NCBI RefSeq assembly: GCF_021155765.1
Contig: NC_060117.1
Coordinates: 10,382,001 to 10,446,000, forward strand
Direction of reading: 5' to 3'
DNA: 64,000 nucleotides
DNA from: Diprion similis
Lineage: Eukaryota > Arthropoda > Insecta > Hymenoptera > Diprionidae
This document shows, piece by piece, positions 33,598 through 45,985 of the stretch. The notes below the pieces were generated by a model. That model was given only the letters and a program-made list of their open reading frames with translations. It was not told the origin of the DNA and did not search any database. The first letter of the stretch is position 1, and every line of letters starts with the position of its first letter. The position numbers and the translations under genes are program-made.

Positions 33598-36500
33598 CTC
33601 ACCAGGAGTGGCCCGTACACTGTCACTATTGGCACCGTTGACAGCATCAGCAGTACTAGTTGAAGGAGTAGCGAGACGCTCTGATGAGTAACTACCTTCA
33701 TTTGTTGACAATTCCGTTTCCTGTAAATAGAATAGGAACCGACTCAGAAGGTAAGTTTCATAGAGGCTGTCCAGTGACATAGCATTTAAGTAATTGAAAC
33801 CATTTAAAAAAATCTTGATACACGCCCAAAACTTTTTACCACCACTGTTATACTACGATTACTCAATTTTAGTTCCTCCTCCCTTTTCTTCAAAAATTTA
33901 CTACACGGTCCAAGAGGCTTGATAATTTCGGAAACGATATCTGTTGGCATATTTAGGAACGCCTCACTATCCACCTCCTCTTCTGTAACATTTTTTTGCA
34001 GTTACATATGTGTTTTAAACCACCACACAGAAATTTGGAAAATATAACGATAAATATTGCTAAACTGTGACTGAAAAACTTTATAAAGCAATGTTTGTGA
34101 ACTCTATTTGAAATTTAAGCATACAGTTTGCCTTATCAACGCTACATTCCACGAATTTATTTATTACAACATTATTCCACTGCATAATTCAAATAATGTG
34201 AAATAGCTGCTTAAGAATATGAACGACGAGTTACCATGAGACTGCAGTTAGCGGCCAGAGTTAGCGGTTGAATGTGCTGTTGTCGATGAGAATGAGCCAA
34301 AAAATCGAAAAAACATGTGCGGTCAGGGGACTCTTGTCAGAAGCGAAGATCCTTACGCCTCTCTGTCGTAGTCGTAAAGTGCTCACATCACGTCGAAACT
34401 ACTTGCAAGATTTATTAGAAAATGGATTGACTTGATTATTAAAATGAGGATAGATAGTATTATACTAATAGGGAAAAATCAATTGCGCATGGAGGCCACG
34501 CGCTATGAAAGTGAAACTTGTTGCTTTTTATGTGATGAAAAGAAAAAAAAATAATAATGGACAACAAGCACAAACAGCATTAAGAAAATTCCATAGCATC
34601 ACTACTTCTATCTCATGCGGTCTTAATTTTTCGTAACGCTTAAAAATTGTTACCCCGTTAGCAAATAAGTTTCATTTAAAAAAAAAGTGAAATAGGTTAT
34701 TTGAGGCCATTAGAGTGTTGCGTGTGGGTGAGGCGTGTAAGAGCGGTTATGGATGTCGATTCGGAATAATCTATGTTTGCTCCCACGTAACTATAATAAA
34801 AATTAAAATTAAAAACTAAGAAAAGACCTACCTTGCGATAAGCCGGTAATATGTGAGTACGTTGTTGCGTAGTACGGAGACTGTGAGAATTGTTTAAATG
34901 ATGGCTTACCACCAATTCCTAGTGTTTTTATAGAAAGTTAATTTTTATAATTTGATGAAATTATAATTTAGAAAATTCTGGAGGAAGAACTGCTCGAATT
35001 GACTTATCTTTTGATAATGATGGCGAGACTGAATGCCGTCAGGTCGTGTCAGTCAGCGTCAATGATATTCTGGAGCAGAGCCTCACCTCAGATCGAAACA
35101 AGTAGTTGAATGGAATTTGTTACGATGATATTTGGTTTTTGCAAATTTTATCGAAAGTTATTGTCCGAAATGTTCGAATGTTTCACTAGCGGTTAATAAT
35201 AAAGAAATGCTTAATTATTATTAGATTAGAATGGATTGTTAATTAAAATTTATAATGAAGTTGTTATTACTAAGTTTACTTAAAACTACCTGATCCTTGC
35301 GAATCAGGGCTGAACTTGATTTGTTTAAAGGAAATGGATTACCATGAAAATGTCCATTCGCGAAATAATTAGAAGAAGTAAAGAACACAAAAGAGTTGAA
35401 ATTAGGCGATAGTAAGTCTTTTCAATTCACAGTATTAATTGAAAGCTTGAAGGTTGATGAATTAGCTGAAGACTTTAGGCCGGTCACAATTAAGACATTC
35501 CGATCACTACTATTGCTTCTAAGGGTTAATACGGGTTGACGTCCACGCACCTCGCAACTTGACAGACGAAAGACACGGCATCTTGGTCCTGACGGTCCAA
35601 GAGCCTTCAGTTGCAACGAGTTCCAACTGTAATTAGCCAATGAAGTATGAAGGTGACCCCCTGGTGCCCAAATCTACATGGTCAACGTTACTCCGACTGC
35701 TTCGACGGTGTTCCGACGATTCTCAGTCTCGTCATTTACATCGTTAAAATATTAACAAAGGATATATTAATGTAATTTTCACACAGTCATCTATACCGTA
35801 TATTGATTAGTTTATTTTAATTTGGTGCTTCGATTGTAAGTGTTTTACCCTAATTATTGATGAACAGTTATTATTCAAAAAGAGTGAGATTTCTAAGTTG
35901 AGCTCCTTGATGTCTTTGCTCAACGTTTCATCGCTCAGTTCTTGGTACGAGTTAATCTGATACAAAATTAAACCTAATACTGGGGATTGTACGTGATTTT
36001 TTCTAGGAGGAGTGGAAATATTCGCTACATGAATATGAGATTTATTGCATTTATTTCGCTGTCTATCATTGAAAGAATTCTCAAGCACTGTTGAGTGGAC
36101 AAAGGTATATCATTTGGTTACTGTTGAGATATGAATTTAGTTTAGGTGGGTCTCGGGATCTTATCGTTTGTGACATTAACCCTTTTTTATTTATTATGGA
36201 AAGTATTACATGAGATGTTGATTTCGACTACTCAAACGGCCTGTTTCCAACTAACTAGATGAGTACGCTTGACCCCTCTCTAGCTAAAGGTACGCGAGTA
36301 CACGGTGTAACGATATTTATTGTTATTGGCTTTTCTGCGTTAAAATTATAAATACGTTAAGCCGAATCAACAATAATCAACAAAATATATGTATGAATAA
36401 AAGAATAAATAAGTAGAAATAAAAAGGACAGAGACGCGATGTAAAAGGGCAATAGCCAATCAAATTAAATATATTGTAAAAAAGATAAAAAAATATATGT

Positions 36501-37430
36501 ATAAATAAAAAAAAAATCATTCACACACACACATAAAAATAATGTAAAACAACACTTAATGAAACATAAATGATTTTAAAAGAATGACACAGTTTCATTG
36601 GAATAATCCTTGTCTCGTTATAACTTATCTTTCGTTCTTGTCACCGTCTTGTGTCGTCGAGTCGGTCCGTATTATTTTTATTAATTAAAAATGTAAAATC
36701 CAACAGGATTGTCGAGATTATAATGTTTTTTTTCGTAGATGATTGAATAAATGTTGAGTGCACTCGAGTTTATACCGTGAGGTTGCTTGGTCAAGCTTAA
36801 AATAGATAGTCGTGCTCTGTATGACGTCTATGGACCGACTGCCAATAGGCCGTGAACCTTAACGTGTCGCACACATACACTTCAAAATTCGTTTCGTATA
36901 CTACACTCAGGTTCTTATACCTTCCACTGATATCGCCCAACCATCGACGAGTCTGGTGCTCTGATATTCGAATCTCACAACGGACAGCAGGTCGGCTGTG
37001 TTCGCTTGTGTGTACAATACAGTGATAAGTCGCTCATAGTGAAAACTCAACAGTTACAATAAAATTTTGAAAGAAGAATTTGAAAAAGGTTCGCCGAGGC
37101 GATACGTCGGAGCGTAATAACAGTATGCCAGACACGGTCTACATACACGCCACGTGCTATGATAAGGTCGAACCTCCTGTTTAGTTGTCCCATTTGTAAA
37201 ATGAACAGCTACGAGGGTTTCCTGAATAAACGAAATGATTTACAAGAGCTTGCAGAATACCTTCTGGGAACCGTTGTTTGATATTCCACACAAAGTGCTA
37301 TAAAAAGAACGTACTTACCATCAAAAGCCGCAACGTAACTTTCGAAACGCCATTCTCTCAATTTTTCGGTGACGTCGATTACTTTTTCTTCGAGGATTTC
37401 TTTGTTAGCAGCTTCCTCACTTTCTACCAT
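33598..37430 (-). CDS. SAM-domain protein gene (three exons detected)
   Basis: On the minus strand. Exon 1 is 37430-37319: it starts at ATG, encodes an acidic lead and the first SAM helices (LREWRFESYVAAFD), and ends at GATG|GTAAGT. Exon 2 is 33982-33840: it follows TGTTACAG, restores the codon split by the intron, and gives the rest of a SAM domain (EEEVDSEAFLNM, then IIKPLGP and KFLKK), ending at a GTAAAA donor. Exon 3 is 33720-33598: after TATTTACAG, a serine/threonine-rich tail, ending GAG|GTAAAT in phase. SAM domains are small helical modules for protein or RNA binding, and similar short SAM proteins occur in insects. The 3.3-kb first intron contains repeats R1-R3. Further 3' exons were not found. 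Confidence 0.6.
34690..34930 (+). repeat. Dispersed repeat R3, copy 1
   Basis: Shares ATTAAAAACTAAGAAA(A)GACCTACC and GATAAGCC.GTAAT, then CTGTGAGARTTGTTTAAAT, in the same order and orientation with 47935-48110. It lies within the first intron of the SAM-domain gene, directly before an R2 copy. Confidence 0.6.
34975..35215 (+). repeat. Dispersed repeat R2, copy 2
   Basis: Aligns with 49690-49915 over TCGAAT..ACTTATC, a GTCAGT..TCAATGATATTCTGGA-like block, CTCACCTC, then AAAGTTATTGT.CGAAAT at the end. It also aligns more weakly with 14350-14470. It follows R3 immediately, as it does with a larger gap near 48-50 kb, so R2 and R3 are probably parts of one element. Confidence 0.6.
36380..36700 (+). 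repeat. Dispersed repeat R1, copy 2
   Basis: Same blocks and order as 4560-4925: GGGCAATAGCCAA, ATCATTCACACACACA-like, TATAACTTATCTTTC, GTCGAGTCGGTCCGT and a TTAATTAA-like end. Located in the first intron of the SAM-domain gene. Confidence 0.6.
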
Positions 37431-37796
37431 ATTTGATTTTACGACACAGTTATGATAGAAAACACAGATTTGATTGAAATCCTTTTTTTTTAAATGCTGC
37501 AGTTATGTTAAAATATTCGGTTGCACTCTTATGAGAAACAAGTGCCATTTTATATGATAGTAACGCACTCTATAGGTATATGTTACTTATAATTAATTAC
37601 CACGAAAAACCTAGTTGATTGCAGCATACGCTTTTGTATTTCTGTTTCTTATAGCGATCCACAAAAAGCAGTCAATAAACTGCATTTATTATCATAATCA
37701 AGTGTCCGATTATTTCTCTGAGCATCCGGCTGGAGGGGGTTGCAGCCACCACCAAAGGGTAATCCGATAGACCAGGACCGGTAACACCGTTACACT

Positions 37797-38960
37797 GTAA
37801 TGTGAATATGTGATCAGCTGACATGACAAATTTTTAGATTTCTCAATGAAAATTTCCGTGCAATCCAATACAATGACCACATCTTTAAAATTTTCAAAAC
37901 ATGTTGGAATATTTTTGTGAATTTCTTATTTTGAAGGCTAAGCAATAACAACTTTTAGACACTTACCTAATAATTGCACTGTATCATAGAATATACGTTG
38001 GCAATGTTCTGTTGTACAGCAGTTGAACATAATTGCCAAAAAAGTATATGACATGCTCTGTTTTAGTCCCACGTATGTCATGATTATTTTATCATGCAAA
38101 TTCATTTTTGCATTAGAATAATCTTTTACAAGACTCGCAATACGTACAATGCTGTTCAAAATACTAAATGATTCGATGCCTGTTCAAGTACTTAATTTGC
38201 TATCCGTTTTCATGAAATCCACAAACTTTTGCAACAAATCACCACTTTGTACTGGTAATCCAATATCTGCAACTGTGGGGCCACTATAATCTCCATCGGT
38301 CAAATCATTTGGAACTGGTTATGGCAAATCGTCAGACTTATTTGGCATCGGATTTTGATGGGGAATTTCTTTCTGTTGGGATGCTGTCTCTTTCTCGATG
38401 CTCCGATTCTTCCGTCTTGTTAGACGTGCATTTCCAAGTGCAAGATTTTTCTCTTTGGTTGGCACGGTACTTGTAGGTAAATTACATGATGGAATTGCAG
38501 TTTTGGTCAACTGTCTTCTATGTGCTTGAACGTCTTTCAATAATAAATATAATCAATGAATTATTATGAATTAATTACTGCGTAAACAAAAATGAAATAA
38601 AAACAATAGTATTTATTTTAAAGCAAGTACGACCACTCATAAATCAAATATAACCTGAAAATTGACTTACTTGGCAATATGTAATCGTCCTCTTTGAAGT
38701 GAAGTGAACACACTTTCATATACGATAAAGTTTTTTCCCCCATTTTAAAAGCATTTTTCCATGCTCTCAATCTTTCGACTTTTTCAAAAGTTGCAAACTC
38801 GTTTTTAACAGAAACGAAGCCGTCATTTGGTTTAGGGAATAAATGATGCTGTAAATCCGAATTGATCCGAGATTTACTGTCACACCCGTATACGGAACAA
38901 CACGTTTTATTATTATTTTTCTTTTGACGCGAATCTTTATCACTTTCCGTTATTTTTTTT
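37797..38960 (-). pseudogene. THAP-DDE_Tnp_4 transposase, N-terminal half (copy 2)
   Basis: Minus strand. A THAP domain at about 38680-38915 with CSVYGC and VCSLHF for zinc and an RAWKNAFKMGEK centre; a K/R/P-rich linker (38319-38540); an HTH region around 37938-38160 with MTYVGLKQSMSYTFLAIMF; then, after a stop, the first catalytic aspartate segment IVLDCTEIFIE at about 37850-37885 and ITYSHYS. The match ends near 37797. Stops at about 37938 and within the PSK.EIH segment (about 37917) break it. The catalytic C-terminal half is not found in the window. It is related to but clearly diverged from the 9886-11224 copy. Confidence 0.7.
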
Positions 38961-39084
38961 CTGTTTATATCACAGAATAATGATAAATTACTTATGATAA
39001 CGTGTGTCTTTAGGCAGGAACGACTGTCTGAGGGCAGTTTTGATTGTAGCCACCACAAGTTAGGTTGCGGTATGTTGGATTCCA

Positions 39085-39796
39085 ATATTATGGCTTGAAA
39101 ATGTCTGTAATTCTTCTTGAAACATTTAGGCGTCGAAACTTGTACGATTTCTTTACTGGGCCAAACAAAAAAATGTCTATACGCACCTATCAAATGTTGC
39201 GAAGTCGATAAAAATATTCGAGAAATGGTACTTCTTTGAACTGAATATAGAACACTAATGGCCGAATATGAAATTCTAGTTTTCGATTCACATAAGAATG
39301 TCAATAATTTGTCTTCCTTTGTTACGTTGCGTTTCATATTTTGTGTGCTAGACATTAGTTTTAATAGTAATGAAAGTGTTTAAATGGAAACACTGGCAAG
39401 ATCCAGTAATTGTTCTTTAGTTCTCATAGATTCATATCCTAAGAAGCCAGTTCCACGATTTAACGATTGATTCCCAGTACTTTCATCAGGTCCGACAAAT
39501 TGATCGTCAAAAATCTTACTCTCGCTACAACATTTGTCGGCACACTTTTTCCTTGAAGATACTGTTATTTTCTTCTCATCGTTGATTTCCGTTATAATTT
39601 CTGCATCACAAACATTGTTATTGCAATAGCTGTTGCAAATGAAGGTCTTTGGCACTTCATATTCTTCACAAAATAAATAGCACTGACAATTTTGATCGAT
39701 TTTGAAAAATTGCTGATGCTCATGTTGTACTACTTCAATGGATTCCTTGACTGCTTCAGGTGGGACAGGTTCTGACTTACGCAGCCTTCGTTGCAT
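39085..39796 (-). pseudogene. DDE_Tnp_4 transposase fragment (copy 3), linker plus HTH
   Basis: One frame, minus strand, from about 39796, with a single TAA at 39380-39382. It holds a cysteine-bearing linker, then RGTGFLGYESMRTKEQLLDL, an HTH segment with SYSAISVLYSVQRSTISRIF, and a FVWPSKEIV motif just before where the first catalytic aspartate should be. Instead of that aspartate the frame drifts into an unrelated stretch and then enters the THAP domain of the next copy without a stop. Two transposase relics are therefore arranged head to tail. Confidence 0.6.
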
Positions 39797-41913
39797 AAAT
39801 CTATCATGTCTATGAACGGAAAATATATTGGATGATTATATTATCAACATTTCATAACAGATGGATTTGGCAATAATCATGGAAAAATTACCTGTTGATA
39901 ACGCTCTCTTTGTTGACGGGTCTTCTCTTCTTTGTACTGGGAATAATTGTTGGTACATAGCTGGGACTAAATTGACTGTCAGATCTACAGTTTCCCACAA
40001 AATGCTTGCTATAAATCAGAGTGTGATGTTTTCGCTACGAACGAGAACCATTAGGACTACAAAAACATTTTTATTTCAGGATTGAAGCTTCAGTTTCGCT
40101 ACATGGTTGAAATGAAAATATACAAATAGATATTTTCAGGTTATACTTATACTATCCCGTCCACCATAAAGCACCGAGTCAATTGAGGCTGCACTAGCAT
40201 TTTGAGGATGATGTCGAGCCAGAATATTATTGTGGCTGCATAGTAGAGACGTAGGCACGCGTACTGTCATCAAGGCATTAAGTTGCCTACTCAATGGTGT
40301 CCGTAGCGTGGACAAGTTCTAGCGGCATTTTCCTTCCATCTCGATAGGCTCTGTTTCGGTGTTTTTTCCCAGCTTCGTGCTTGAAGAAACAGAAAAATGC
40401 AACACAAGAAATTAGAATTAATGACGCATTGATTATTGATTATATCGACAGTTCGGATACGTTGTTGCTGGCGTACGACGAAAATTAGGGGGGAGGGGAT
40501 TCGGAAGTTAATTTACATGACATGGAACACCGTCATAAAAAATACTTGAAGTAAATCATTTGTGCTGAATGAAAAATTGGGATTTTATTTCAATTTGAAT
40601 ACTGCAATTGTTTGTCAAACACCTATCTCATTTTTTTGAAGTTGAATAAAGAGATGAAGTCTAAAGCAAATTGGAATTAGTGATCTTTAAAAAGTATTTA
40701 ATTTCACTTAAAATGACTCTTATTTAGTGATTCAGCATCCCTCTTATCAGCCAGAATATAATCGTGAAATAACTACACAACCGCTTTGAATTATCTGTTT
40801 CAGGTGGGTATCGTTCTAAAGCCGACGAAGAAGTGGTCGGTGACTATAAACCAACTTACGACAGCTGTGACTTGGAAAAACTGGTATTGTAGAGAGATAT
40901 TCAATTATGTTCTGACTACCCGTACGGCAAATTAGATTGCATGCCGAGTTATTTCCGTGATGCTCTTTATAGGGACCCCTAACTATCGAAAAATCAGGGT
41001 ACAAATCCACTCTGAGCAGCTCCGAGTTTCGCTGGGGCGATATTAACCGCATGCTAAAAAAACAGTTGCGGAGTTGCTCACAATCAAATTGGACTTGTAA
41101 CCTGATTTGCCTATAAGTAGGAGTCACTATGGAGCGCATGACTGAAATAAGCCGGTAAATCACGTACCAAGCCTAAAATTGTACACATCGCGAATAGGGC
41201 AGTTTCTTGTGTAGTTTTTGTACCGGGGCCGAAACAGCCGATTTTATACAACGCGCTTCGTACCATGTCCTTCTCAAGAAATTCATGTACCAGAACAGAT
41301 AAAATTGACTTGGTACAGTACCAATTTGTGTCAAGTTTACTGCACCGGACTTGGTACAAACACTTATGTATTAAGTCCGGCAGTTATTCAGCCCATCCTG
41401 CATATTTTATTCATGAGGTAATATTTGTATATATAAATAATATTTAAAAAAATTTATTCACATAAGTGATTCTTTCAATTTCGTATCACTTTTGTACTCT
41501 GGGTTCCCGGACCTTGCTCAAGCTCTTAGGAAAGATGGTCTGCATTACGAAATGCACGAAAACGCATCTAAGCGGTCTTTAAGACGACCCCACCATTTTT
41601 CCGGGCAATTCAAATTTTGACAATGTTACGTTCAGCGTACTACCACACATTTCCCCATATACTGCTTCTACCTGCTAATTGTCCCACATTTTTTTCATTG
41701 ACGCTATAGTCTCCATCCTGTCCTTCTACCTCCATCCAGCCTCACGCCACTCGCTATTTCCCTTACTCAGCTAATTCCATTTCCCTCACTCTATATTTTT
41801 GCGCCTCTTTTGCACCCATATGTTTTGTCTCTAAAAAAAAATTAAATAAACAATATTTGCATCATCTTCCGATATATTATTATTATTATCAAAGCGTTTA
41901 TCCGAGGTAATGT
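39797..41913. other. No gene recognised
   Basis: Frames of 60-115 codons on both strands overlap near 40816-41447 without domains. The stretch upstream of 39796 may hold the decayed THAP part of copy 3, but I could not see a C2CH set. Confidence 0.35.
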
Positions 41914-44900
41914 TCAATTCATTGATTCTGCAGTTATTTTGATAAGAAATGCCTTCGACTCTTTCAGTAGTTTTTCATAAAAGTTCTCTCTCTTTTGTTT
42001 TAATTCAACGAGCTTTAATTTTTTCCCCTTTGATAGGCTCAGTTTTGATCTTTTTTCTCGCTTCCAATCACTTCGTTTAACAAACTCGGCAGTACGAGTT
42101 CCACTAGGAATACTGAGTTTGTGTTTTATATTTAAAATTTTTTTCACCGTCATTTTTAATGCAAACTGCTTCTGTTACTTTAAGATCACAAGCAGCACTT
42201 GTACTTAAACATTTATTTTTGGGTGCTTTATTTGTTACTATATTATTAAAGCTCTCATTGCCTCGACTCTAAGCTGCAATAGAAAATTTATGGGAGTTTG
42301 ATGCATATTTTTCAAACAATCCCACCAATTTGTGATGCAAAGTTTCATCAGATCAATGAAGGGTATGTTTTTTGTTTGGATCGCACTAAATACGACAATT
42401 TTCATGTCCGTCGAAGATGTGATCAGGCATTTGTTTTAAATGATCTGACAGATTTTGAGGTTTACCCTTATTTTGTGATACAGTGTACGTAAAACATTTT
42501 TTTATATGAGGAATAATACCTTTCCTCTTGAATTTTTTGAATGTATTACGCATTTTGTATACTTTACGAGCAAAATTTTTCGTCAGATGATTTCTATCGG
42601 CTAGCTCATGCAATTTTTTACGCGATTCGTCCGCTCGTACAGCAGCAATCATAGAACTATGCTCATATCCTACAATTACGCTCACTTGCAGCCCAACTTC
42701 TTTCAAAATACTGCTGTATTTGATAAGTTTAACTCCTGCACTGGATTCCATGGCCTTAGCACTACCGTAGAAATTCAAATCCACAGTCATGATCTTCTTT
42801 TTTACATCCTAAATTACATTTCTTGCATTTTCTGTTTCTTGTGGCGTAATCTAATATTTTTCCAGACAAAATACCAATCACTGTGCTATAGCCATTCAAG
42901 CTGTCGTAGTTACGCTCTGTAACGGGCTTTTTACTTCACCCGGGGGAAAGCGGGGTCGGCACAGAGGCTCGTTTACAAAAATGGCGTTGACCAACACGGC
43001 AATAGAAAGATGGAAAATTAAAGAGTGACGGCACTGCAGAACAGGTGTTGGGCGCCAGGCTCGAGAGAGCCGTAAGAGACTATACTCTTACCAAATTCGA
43101 AATTTACCGTCCAATAGCATTCGTTCGCCGACTCGAACGGCGAACCAAACTCACACCACCAAATCTCAAAGCGAAACTATAGCAGGGGCAAGCACAAACA
43201 AAAACAGCCGACTAGCTAGCGGTGAGGGGAACGTGGGCGCGAAGGTGAAATAGTATAGATGATAATCGAATGATTATAGATGTAATTACCAGCATTTATT
43301 CACAAGCAACGCCGTTACGGCAAGGCAGAAGGCAACAGGCAATAAAATATTTACACGGCAAGCGGTCTTATCGGTGGCGGTACGCTTCGATACAATTCAA
43401 AAATAAATAAAAATAAAACAAAATAGTATACAATATAACACAGCAACAAAATTAAACAATTCAATCGAACACGGCAAAAATCAAGCAGTATAAGCTGGAA
43501 GCGACGAGCGGTAAGCGACCAAGATAAGCGAATAATAAGCGGCGTAAGATCAGCAACAATTCAATAACTCATGCGACTACAGACTCGTTGTGAAGCAATT
43601 CGTTAACAATTTCAAAACTCAAAACACGGCAGAACAATTCCAAAAACAAACTTGCTAACAATCTAACAGTTTCACAAATACGAGATAATCCTTCCTCGCT
43701 TTTTCTATATTATCGGCACGGTCGCCTGTCGCTGCTTGACGGTGGTAGTTACGCTCGGCAACCACGGCACGGGCGCACACACTCACTCACAGATTCTCTC
43801 TCTCTCTCACACTCACGTACACGGTACGCGGCCGGGAAGCGGCACGGTACGCGATCTATTACAAGTTATACGCCACAATAAAGCGGCAAAAAATTACCGA
43901 ATGAACAACCAGAATATCTTATCGTAATTATAACAAATCAAGGTAGCAATTAAAATCAGAAATACAATTGAATAGAAAAGCTTCGCTACCACGAGGCTCG
44001 CGGGCTTTCATACAAAATGGCCGACCAAAGCCGGCCGGCAACCTGTTACTGGCGAAAAATGGCCTGAGGCCGTTGAGAATCTATAGCCAGCGAGGCCCGG
44101 GGTAACGTTAGCCTACCTTATCTCGGCACACAGCGTCTTTCCAAAACAATAGTCGGACGGCAGTTACTCGGCACAGCGGTACGATGCAAAATTGGCACAA
44201 ACTGGTCTACTCAAGTTCTCGGCGAGAATACTTGGGTCAAAAGAACACTCGGTTTCTCTACGTTATATTCAATGTGAATCACAATGAGGCGCAAGGGAGA
44301 GTGAGTTGGCCGCCGGCCCTCGGCGATCGCGATCCCGCGGTGGCGCTACGGGAGGGGATGATAGGTAGATTGGCGAGAGACCGGCGGGAGCATAGGCAGC
44401 CGGTCTGTTCGCCGCGCTGTGCTGCGTGTTGCGAGGCTGGTCTGGCGAAGGCGGAAATGTCCTCTCGGCATCGGCGAGCCCAAGGGGATATTGAGTCTGG
44501 TTGTTTGTGGGTGCCGGGTGGCAAGGCCGGTCTTATCGGAGGCTCAGGTGGAGGCAACTGGACCCCTGGGCGGCAGCGGCAGTATGTCCTTGGCGGCATC
44601 GAGGTCCGAGCAAGCAACAGCGCGACTACTGGGTTCGGGGCTTCGAACTCCGCGCCGGTCGTCCTGTGGTCCCTCCGCGTTTCCCGCGACGGCAGCGCAG
44701 GGTGGTCGTTGGATGGCGTCGGCAATGGCGGCGGCAGTGGCGGCGGCAGTGGCGGTCACCTCAGAGAATGGGGTGGGGGAGTAACCAAAAGCATTAGCAA
44801 CAATACATAAATCTTAAAGCTAACTCTGGTTATTCATTCGCGGCACGGCAGGACTCTCCCTTGCTCTTTAAGAGCGCATGACGCGGCCGCCTGGGAGTGG

Positions 44901-45985
44901 AGGTGCGGGTCGGTGACGGGCTGGTAGACCCGCCACGTCACAGCTCATTCCCACGTTTCGATCAGCCCATATCAAATGAAACTATAATATTAATTATTTC
45001 GTCTAAAGCTTGATCGAATGACGAATCGACAGTATTTGAAAATACGTTAATAATATCTAACTGAGGGAAAATGTCTCGAGTAATATCCACAGGCCTGTGA
45101 GAAGAAAAAAAAATTATTGAGAAATTATACAGCATATACAATTCAATATACAAAAATAATAGAAATATTAAAAAAATAAGTTCGGTGTATATTATGTACA
45201 ATTCAATTCATTAACTGGTTTTTATGTGTGTTTTGAATAAATTAGTGATAATGCTTAAAGTGTATCACACAGCTTTTTTACATTCTTGATGACCAATTCT
45301 TTCTCTTTTGACGCAGCTCGTTTACACCTATCCCTGGCTTATACTTCTATTGCTTTTCCAATAATGCTCTCATACTTCTTATATAAATGATCATTTATAC
45401 GAGGGAAATTCGCACAAGCGAGAATTTTATTCAAACTTGTGTTTCCCACGCCTGTATTTATCGCACCTGGAACATAAAAAATAACAGAACCTATAAAACT
45501 TGGCGGGCTTCAGTGATTTCTTACAATAAAACAATTAACTCCCGATACAGTTGAGTACAGAAGTAATGATTTCGTTTTAATAAGTTGTCTACACATTAAT
45601 CTAAATGAACTTTAAATAGTTATCCAGAATCGCAGATGCGTTAATGTCAAACGCTTGGTTTCTTATCACTCCTGTATTTACTGAATTACATTCCGTACAG
45701 TTATCACATTTTATTCAAAACTTTGAGTGAAGCCCTTCTCTTTCGAAATCACTCAATTTTTCCATATCCAAAAGACTTCGGCAGTTAGCACCTACATTTC
45801 AGATTTTTAGCCAACTCTCTCAAATAGACTATACTATGCTCATCGGGAATTTCGGATTGAATTATTTCATCAAGTGTCGCTCGAATTTCCATCTTCTTTG
45901 CGTCCGACATACTTGCCAAGGCCCGATTTATTTTCTCGGCCGTTTTCCTTTTAACAAATCTTCCGTTTCCTAATCGCGGAGGCAT
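41914..45985 (-). pseudogene. Mutator-like transposase (PF20700-type), interrupted
   Basis: Minus strand, in order: ATG 45985 with MPPRLGNGRFVKRK; YLRELAKNLKC followed by KCDNCTECNSV (about 45685-45830); GVGNTSLNKILACANFPRIN (about 45390-45450); DEIINI..SFDMG at about 44965-45010; then, beyond a 2,025-bp insertion, DSLNGYSTVIGILSGKILDY and a CKKC..GCKK zinc-like set (about 42800-42900); GSAKAMESSAGV and IKKCFTYTVSQNKG (42386-42790); VTNKAPKNKC near 42200; and a basic C-terminus to 41914. This order is that of the arthropod/cnidarian Mutator-like transposase family. Several stops and frame changes exist, including TGA in place of W just before the insertion. Short introns near 45480-45600 are possible. 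Confidence 0.75.
42918..44942. mobile_element. 2,025-bp TG..CA insertion with GCTC duplication (solo LTR-like)
   Basis: It starts TGTAACGGGC and ends CCGCCACGTCACA. The tetranucleotide GCTC lies at both borders (42914-42917 and 44943-44946). The host sequence is the Mutator-like transposase; its reading frame is continuous across the insertion point when one GCTC is counted, which fixes the boundaries exactly. The interior is GC-rich, with low-complexity GGC/GCC runs at 44720-44760 and overlapping frames on both strands but no gag or pol motifs. TG..CA ends and a 4-bp duplication fit a solo LTR of unusual length. A non-autonomous LTR element is the alternative. Confidence 0.75.

Noticed and set aside
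40816-41447. Possible gene near 41 kb (frames on both strands)
   Set aside because: Frames overlap on both strands, no domain, no exon-intron signals.
44184-44810. 208-codon plus frame and 148-codon minus frame
   Set aside because: Both lie in the GC-rich LTR-like insertion, overlap each other on opposite strands, and consist largely of low-complexity G/A/R/S runs with no gag or pol motif.
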